Below are positions 60,055-64,000 of a stretch of DNA of 64,000 nucleotides, piece after piece. Position 1 is the stretch's first letter. Each line of letters begins with the position of its first letter. Made by a program: the position numbers and the translations under genes. The notes below the pieces were generated by a model, which ran no database searches, had not been told where the DNA came from, and was given only the letters and a program-made list of their open reading frames with translations. The DNA lies in contig NZ_LR722653.1 in NCBI RefSeq assembly GCF_902500225.1, forward strand, positions 288,962 through 352,961, written 5' to 3'. Origin of the DNA: Buttiauxella massiliensis. GTDB taxonomy: Bacteria; Pseudomonadota; Gammaproteobacteria; Enterobacterales; Enterobacteriaceae.

Positions 60055-61088
60055 AAGAGACTCCACAATTCGCACCTGACGGGCAACCGTTCCGCATCTC
60101 CACCCTGCGCAATAGCGCGGGGCTGGTTGTCACCGTGATGGACTGGGGCGCTACCCTGCTCTCGTGCCGCGTGCCGATGAAAGACGGCAGCGTGCGCGAA
60201 ACGCTGCTCGGCTGCGAAACGCCGGAAGATTATCTGAATCAATCCGCTTATCTGGGTGCAACCGTTGGGCGTTATGCCAACCGCATTGCTAACAGCCAGT
60301 TTGAGCGCAATGGCGTCACTGTTAAAGTGACAGCAAATCAGGGCGCACATCAGTTGCATGGTGGGCCTGATGGTTTTGACAAACGCCGCTGGCGGATTGT
60401 GCGCCAGAACGAGCATGAGGTGCTATATACACTTGATTCTCAAGACGGCGACCAGGGATTCCCCGGTGAGTTGCGCGCAACTGCGCGTTATGCCCTTACC
60501 GAAGATAACTGTATCACCGTCGAATTCCGTGCCAAAACCAGTAAACCATGCCCGGTAAATCTGACTAATCACGCTTATTTCAATCTCGATGGTAAGCAAA
60601 ACGATATTCGTCAACATCGCCTTCAATTGCTGGCAGATAGCTATTTACCCGTCGACAGCAACGGTATCCCGCAAGCTGGACTTGCCGATGTTACGAACAC
60701 AGGCTTTGATTTCCGCACAGCAAAAACTATCGCCGATGATTTCCTGCATGACAACGACCAGGTGTTGGTGAAAGGCTACGACCACGCTTTCTTGTTGCAG
60801 GCGCAAGGTGATGCCAGCCTGCCCGCAGCACATGTCTGGTCGAGCGATAATAAACTGCAAATGACGGTCTATACCACGGCCCCTGCTCTGCAGTTTTATA
60901 GCGGCAATTACCTGGAGGGATCGCCTGCAAGAGAGCAAGGTACTTACAGTGCTTATCAGGGCCTGGCGCTCGAAAGCGAGTTCCTGCCGGACAGCCCAAA
61001 TCACCCTGAATGGCCACAACCCGATTGCTGGTTACAGCCAAATGAAGAGTATTTAAGCATTACAGAATACGAGTTTATTGCGCTTTAA
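60048..61088 (+). CDS. galM: GalM, galactose mutarotase
   Basis: It interconverts alpha and beta anomers of galactose so that GalK gets its substrate. It has 346 aa from the ATG at 60048, E. coli length. Active-site His residues are in HQLHGGP and [11 protein letters not shown], and the Glu is in [21 protein letters not shown] lies upstream inside galK. It is the last gene of the gal operon. Confidence 0.97.
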   Translation: MLKETPQFAPDGQPFRISTLRNSAGLVVTVMDWGATLLSCRVPMKDGSVRETLLGCETPEDYLNQSAYLGATVGRYANRIANSQFERNGVTVKVTANQGAHQLHGGPDGFDKRRWRIVRQNEHEVLYTLDSQDGDQGFPGELRATARYALTEDNCITVEFRAKTSKPCPVNLTNHAYFNLDGKQNDIRQHRLQLLADSYLPVDSNGIPQAGLADVTNTGFDFRTAKTIADDFLHDNDQVLVKGYDHAFLLQAQGDASLPAAHVWSSDNKLQMTVYTTAPALQFYSGNYLEGSPAREQGTYSAYQGLALESEFLPDSPNHPEWPQPDCWLQPNEEYLSITEYEFIAL

Positions 61089-61094
61089 ATTTTT

Positions 61095-61115
61095 CGCCCT
61101 CCACAATGGAGGGCG
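61095..61115 (+). terminator. Hairpin after galM
   Basis: CGCCCTCC-ACAAT-GGAGGGCG, 6 nt after the galM stop. The T-run after the stem is weak. Confidence 0.65.
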
Positions 61116-61251
61116 ATTCTTATCCTGATCGCTGGATTTCCCACCATTTAGCGACAAAAATATAACAACCATTCACATCCACCTTACACTCCACACTCTT
61201 TTTCGCTATGTTAAACGTTTAGCATTGCCGCTTGCCCCTTTGCGGCAATAT

Positions 61252-61270
61252 AATGATAATCGTTATCATT
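61252..61270. promoter_or_regulatory. Fur box upstream of gpmA
   Basis: AATGATAATCGTTATCATT is a near-perfect Fur palindrome (arms AATGATAA / TTATCATT). It is 28 bp upstream of the gpmA start. Iron-dependent control of gpmA is known in E. coli. Confidence 0.85.
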
Positions 61271-61297
61271 AATCGCAGGCTTATTAAGGAGTAAACT

Positions 61298-62050
61298 ATG
61301 GCTGTTACTAAGCTGGTTCTGGTTCGTCACGGTGAAAGCCAGTGGAACAACGAAAACCGCTTCACCGGTTGGTATGACGTTGATCTGTCTGAGAAAGGTA
61401 AAACTGAAGCGAAAGCTGCAGGTAAACTGCTAAAAGATGAAGGTTACTCTTTCGACTTTGCTTATACCTCAGTACTGAAACGTGCCATCCATACACTGTG
61501 GAATATCCTCGATGAACTGGATCAGGCATGGCTGCCAGTTGAGAAATCCTGGAAGCTAAATGAGCGCCACTACGGTGCACTTCAGGGTCTGAACAAAGCT
61601 GAAACTGCCGAGAAATATGGTGATGAGCAAGTTAAGCAATGGCGCCGTGGCTTTGCTATCACGCCTCCAGAGCTGACGCGTGATGACGAACGTTTCCCAG
61701 GCCATGACCCACGTTATGCAAGCCTGAGCGATAAAGAGTTGCCGGTAACTGAAAGCCTGGCGCTAACTATCGATCGCGTTATCCCTTACTGGAACGAAAC
61801 CATTCTGCCACGCATGAAAAGCGGCGAGCGTGTGATTGTTGCCGCTCACGGTAACTCCCTGCGTGCATTGGTTAAATTCCTGGATAACCTGAGCGAAGAC
61901 GAAATTCTTGAGCTGAATATCCCAACTGGCGTGCCGTTGGTATATGAGTTCGATGAGAACTTCAAACCGCTGAAGCGTTACTATCTGGGCAATGCTGATG
62001 AAATCGCAGCAAAAGCCGCAGCGGTAGCAAACCAGGGTAAAGCGAAGTAA
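61298..62050 (+). CDS. gpmA: GpmA, 2,3-bisphosphoglycerate-dependent phosphoglycerate mutase
   Basis: A glycolytic enzyme interconverting 3- and 2-phosphoglycerate. It has 250 aa, E. coli length. The phospho-histidine motif [10 protein letters not shown] (His about 11) is at the start, with the second catalytic His in [13 protein letters not shown] near residue 184. AAGGAG precedes the ATG. Confidence 0.98.
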   Translation: MAVTKLVLVRHGESQWNNENRFTGWYDVDLSEKGKTEAKAAGKLLKDEGYSFDFAYTSVLKRAIHTLWNILDELDQAWLPVEKSWKLNERHYGALQGLNKAETAEKYGDEQVKQWRRGFAITPPELTRDDERFPGHDPRYASLSDKELPVTESLALTIDRVIPYWNETILPRMKSGERVIVAAHGNSLRALVKFLDNLSEDEILELNIPTGVPLVYEFDENFKPLKRYYLGNADEIAAKAAAVANQGKAK

Positions 62051-62064
62051 TTCGTTAGATGTGA

Positions 62065-62096
62065 AAAAGGCGTGGTGAGAACCACGCCTTTTTTAT
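62065..62096. terminator. Bidirectional terminator (gpmA / aroG)
   Basis: A 12-bp perfect stem AAAAGGCGTGGT / ACCACGCCTTTT with a GAGA loop, between convergent genes. Confidence 0.92.
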
Positions 62097-62113
62097 TATT
62101 ATCGCGTTAAAAC

Positions 62114-63166
62114 TTAGCCGCGGCGTGCTTTTACTGCATCAGCCAGCTGGCGCAGTACGGTTTCGGTATCTTCCCAACCGATACATGCATCGGTCACGCT
62201 CTTGCCATAAACCAGCGGCTCGCTACCTTCCAGGTTCTGGTTGCCTTCTACAAGGTGACTTTCAATCATCACACCAGTAATCGCAGCATCACCACCAGAA
62301 ATTTGCTGGCAAACATCGGCACAAACTTCCATTTGCTTCTTAAATTGCTTGCTGCTGTTCGCGTGGCTGAAGTCGATCATCACTTGAGCCGGAAGGCCAG
62401 CTTTTTGCAGATCAGTTTTCACCTGAGCAACATGCGCTGCGCTGTAGTTTGGCTCTTTGCCGCCGCGCAAGATGATGTGGCAGTCGCCATTTCCGCTGGT
62501 AGTCACGATGGCAGAGTGGCCCCATTTAGTCACAGACAGGAAGCAGTGTGGCGCACCAGCTGCATTGATCGCATCGATCGCAACTTTCATGGTGCCGTCA
62601 GTGCCATTTTTGAAGCCAACCGGGCATGAAAGGCCAGACGCCAGTTCACGGTGAACCTGAGATTCTGTAGTACGTGCACCAATGGCACCCCAGCTCATCA
62701 AGTCCGCCAGATACTGCGGGGTGATCATATCCAGGAACTCACCTGCCGCTGGCAGACCAGAGTCGTTGATATCCAGCAATAATTTACGGGCAATACGCAA
62801 GCCATCGTTGATCTGGTAGCTGCTGTCCATATGCGGATCGTTGATCAGACCTTTCCAGCCCACCGTTGTGCGTGGTTTTTCGAAGTAGACACGCATAACG
62901 ATTTCCAGCTCACCTTGCAATTCTTCACGCAGTGTCAATAAGCGCGCGCCATACTCTTTCGCAGCTTTGATATCGTGAATTGAGCAAGGGCCAATGACAA
63001 CCAGCAGGCGATCATCATTTCCTTTCAGAATTTTATGAATCGCTTTGCGTGCGCCAGATACGGTTGCGGCGGCTTTTTCAGTGGCGGGGAATTTTTCGAG
63101 CAGCGCTACTGGCGGTAAAAGTTCGTTGATTTCTTTAATACGTAAGTCGTCATTCTGATAATTCAT
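62114..63166 (-). CDS. aroG: AroG, Phe-sensitive DAHP synthase
   Basis: First enzyme of the shikimate pathway, condensing PEP and erythrose 4-phosphate. It has 350 aa, E. coli length, beginning MNYQNDDLRIKEINELLPPVALLEKFPATE as in AroG rather than AroF/AroH. Motifs are VVIGPCSIHD with the metal Cys near residue 61, and MIDFSHANSSKQ. A TyrR box lies 72 bp upstream. Confidence 0.97.
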   Translation of the reverse strand: MNYQNDDLRIKEINELLPPVALLEKFPATEKAAATVSGARKAIHKILKGNDDRLLVVIGPCSIHDIKAAKEYGARLLTLREELQGELEIVMRVYFEKPRTTVGWKGLINDPHMDSSYQINDGLRIARKLLLDINDSGLPAAGEFLDMITPQYLADLMSWGAIGARTTESQVHRELASGLSCPVGFKNGTDGTMKVAIDAINAAGAPHCFLSVTKWGHSAIVTTSGNGDCHIILRGGKEPNYSAAHVAQVKTDLQKAGLPAQVMIDFSHANSSKQFKKQMEVCADVCQQISGGDAAITGVMIESHLVEGNQNLEGSEPLVYGKSVTDACIGWEDTETVLRQLADAVKARRG

Positions 63167-63491
63167 GATATTTCCGGGAATGGCCTTGAGATTTAGCTTA
63201 GTTGCAATCCTTTCAATCTATCGCTTCAGACCTGAAGTGTAAACGGGCTTTTACACTTCAGGCAGAATATTCCTGGAAACGACCTAAAAAGCGTCAAAAA
63301 ATGGTAAAAAACCGGTTTCCCGCTACAATTTTTAATTGTTAACACTGAAAAACACTCAATTAGCAAAATTGTATTCTGATGCAGCTTTCATGGCTGACAT
63401 ATTTAGCCGATAAAAGCACCAGGCACAGAATAAAGCCAGTGCACTGTTGGAAGAAGTTATCCAGCAATAACGACCATAACAGGAGCATTAA
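63167..63491. promoter_or_regulatory. aroG-ybgS divergent region
   Basis: A 325-bp gap. The aroG side has a strong TyrR box at 63238-63255. The ybgS side is AT-rich, with ACAGGAGCATTAA as the ybgS ribosome site. I see nothing else I can name. Confidence 0.6.
63238..63255. promoter_or_regulatory. TyrR box of aroG
   Basis: TGTAAA-N6-TTTACA is a perfect strong TyrR box. It is extended by flanking CCTGAAG / CTTCAGG into a longer palindrome (63231-63262). Repression with phenylalanine is the known role in E. coli. Confidence 0.9.
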
Positions 63492-63863
63492 ATGAATAAA
63501 TTAACTGCACTTTTCCTGACAGCAACCCTTTCTGTAGCAAGCAGTCTGGCAATGGCCGCTGAAACTAGCGGGAGCAATAACGGCCAGGCAAACGCAAGTG
63601 CCGAAGCAGGCCAGGTTGCACCCGATGCGAATCAGAATCTCGCACCCAAAAACGTCGATAATAGCAATATCAATAATGGCGGCACTATGCTTCATCCTAA
63701 TGGCTCAACCAGCAGTAGCGGTATGACCAACGATGGAATGAGCAAAGATGAAATCCATAAAAATTCGATGTGTAAGGACGGGAAATGCCCGGATATGAAC
63801 AAAAAGGTAGAAACCGGTAGCGGAGATGACGTGAACACGAAAGTGGACGGTACCTCGCAGTAA
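63492..63863 (+). CDS. ybgS: YbgS, small periplasmic protein
   Basis: A predicted secreted protein of 123 aa and unknown function. It has a signal peptide ending near SLAMAAE, then a Gly/Asn/Ser-rich low-complexity region ([20 protein letters not shown]). [20 protein letters not shown] patch with two Cys follows. It aligns with E. coli YbgS over its length. Confidence 0.92.
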   Translation: MNKLTALFLTATLSVASSLAMAAETSGSNNGQANASAEAGQVAPDANQNLAPKNVDNSNINNGGTMLHPNGSTSSSGMTNDGMSKDEIHKNSMCKDGKCPDMNKKVETGSGDDVNTKVDGTSQ

Positions 63864-63883
63864 ATTAAGCCCGTGACTAGTCC

Positions 63884-64000
63884 TGATATAGGTTGACACT
63901 TTTCAGCCTTAAAATGCCTGATGAACTTCATCGGGCGTTTTGTATTTTAACGACAGATGCGGACGCCGGGTATTGTAGATTTCTACCGACTCCCTGACCA
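63884..64000 (-). mobile_element. IS3-family insertion sequence, one end
   Basis: The element end begins TGATATAGGTTGACACTTT, starting with the TG typical of IS3-family termini. It contains the 3' end of a transposase gene reading toward the end, and continues beyond the window. The other terminus and target duplication cannot be seen. Confidence 0.85.
63909..64000 (-). CDS. IS3-family transposase OrfB, C-terminal fragment
   Basis: The last 30 codons are visible (the gene is cut by the right edge). They read IYNTRRPHLSLKYKTPDEVH, the YN-x-RPH-SL-TP tail of the DDE integrase-like domain of IS3-family transposases. The stop is 25 bp inside the element end. Confidence 0.88.
   Translation of the reverse strand, partial: VRESVEIYNTRRPHLSLKYKTPDEVHQAF

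Noticed and set aside
1..64000. CRISPR array or prophage
   Set aside because: No regularly spaced repeats and no phage structural or integrase genes are visible.

Overview
The window is chromosomal DNA of an enteric gammaproteobacterium (Enterobacteriaceae). Nearly every core gene matches an Escherichia coli counterpart closely in sequence, length and order, but the accessory content and one large-scale junction differ from E. coli. I cannot name the genus from sequence alone; a Buttiauxella/Kluyvera-like enteric would fit. No rRNA or CRISPR is present; there is one tRNA (Pro, GGG), a family of ERIC repeats, and the end of an IS3-family element at the right edge.

Positions 1-50.7 kb follow the E. 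coli 48-49 min order: mglBA (mglA cut by the left edge), galS, yeiB, folE, yeiG, cirA, lysP, yeiE, yeiH, nfo, yeiI, psuT-psuG-psuK, fruBKA, setB, yeiW, yeiP, yeiQ, yeiR, lpxT, mepS, pdeN, yejABEF, yejG, bcr, rsuA, radD, rplY, yejK, yejL, yejM and tRNA-Pro. Extra genes interrupt this order: a yjiJ-type transporter between folE and yeiG; a thioester-reductase-like SDR plus a small CxxC-rich membrane protein between lysP and yeiE; an Lrp-family regulator divergent from a DUF2000 protein after yeiP; and uxuA placed divergently from yeiQ. nupX, rihB and yeiL are missing from their E. coli place.

At about 50.7-54 kb the order leaves the 48-min region. tRNA-Pro is followed by an SOS-controlled umuDC pair and yjiN, then acrZ, modE, modF, galETKM, gpmA, aroG and ybgS, the E. 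coli 17-min order. modABC, normally next to acrZ, is not here, nor are yejO and narP. This marks an ancestral rearrangement joining two distant chromosomal segments, and it puts mgl/galS and the gal operon on one roughly 60-kb piece.

Functionally the window is rich in sugar uptake and catabolism: galactose (mgl, galS, galETKM with both gal operators intact), fructose (fruBKA with two Cra operators), pseudouridine (psuT, psuG, psuK) and hexuronates (uxuA/yeiQ). It also holds envelope genes (lpxT, mepS, yejM, acrZ), DNA repair (nfo, radD, umuDC) and iron-linked genes (cirA and gpmA, each with a Fur-box-like site). The most notable observation is the umuD gene. It lacks the N-terminal tail that RecA-stimulated self-cleavage normally removes and also lacks the catalytic lysine, so it appears to encode a ready-made UmuD'-like protein under a perfect LexA box.
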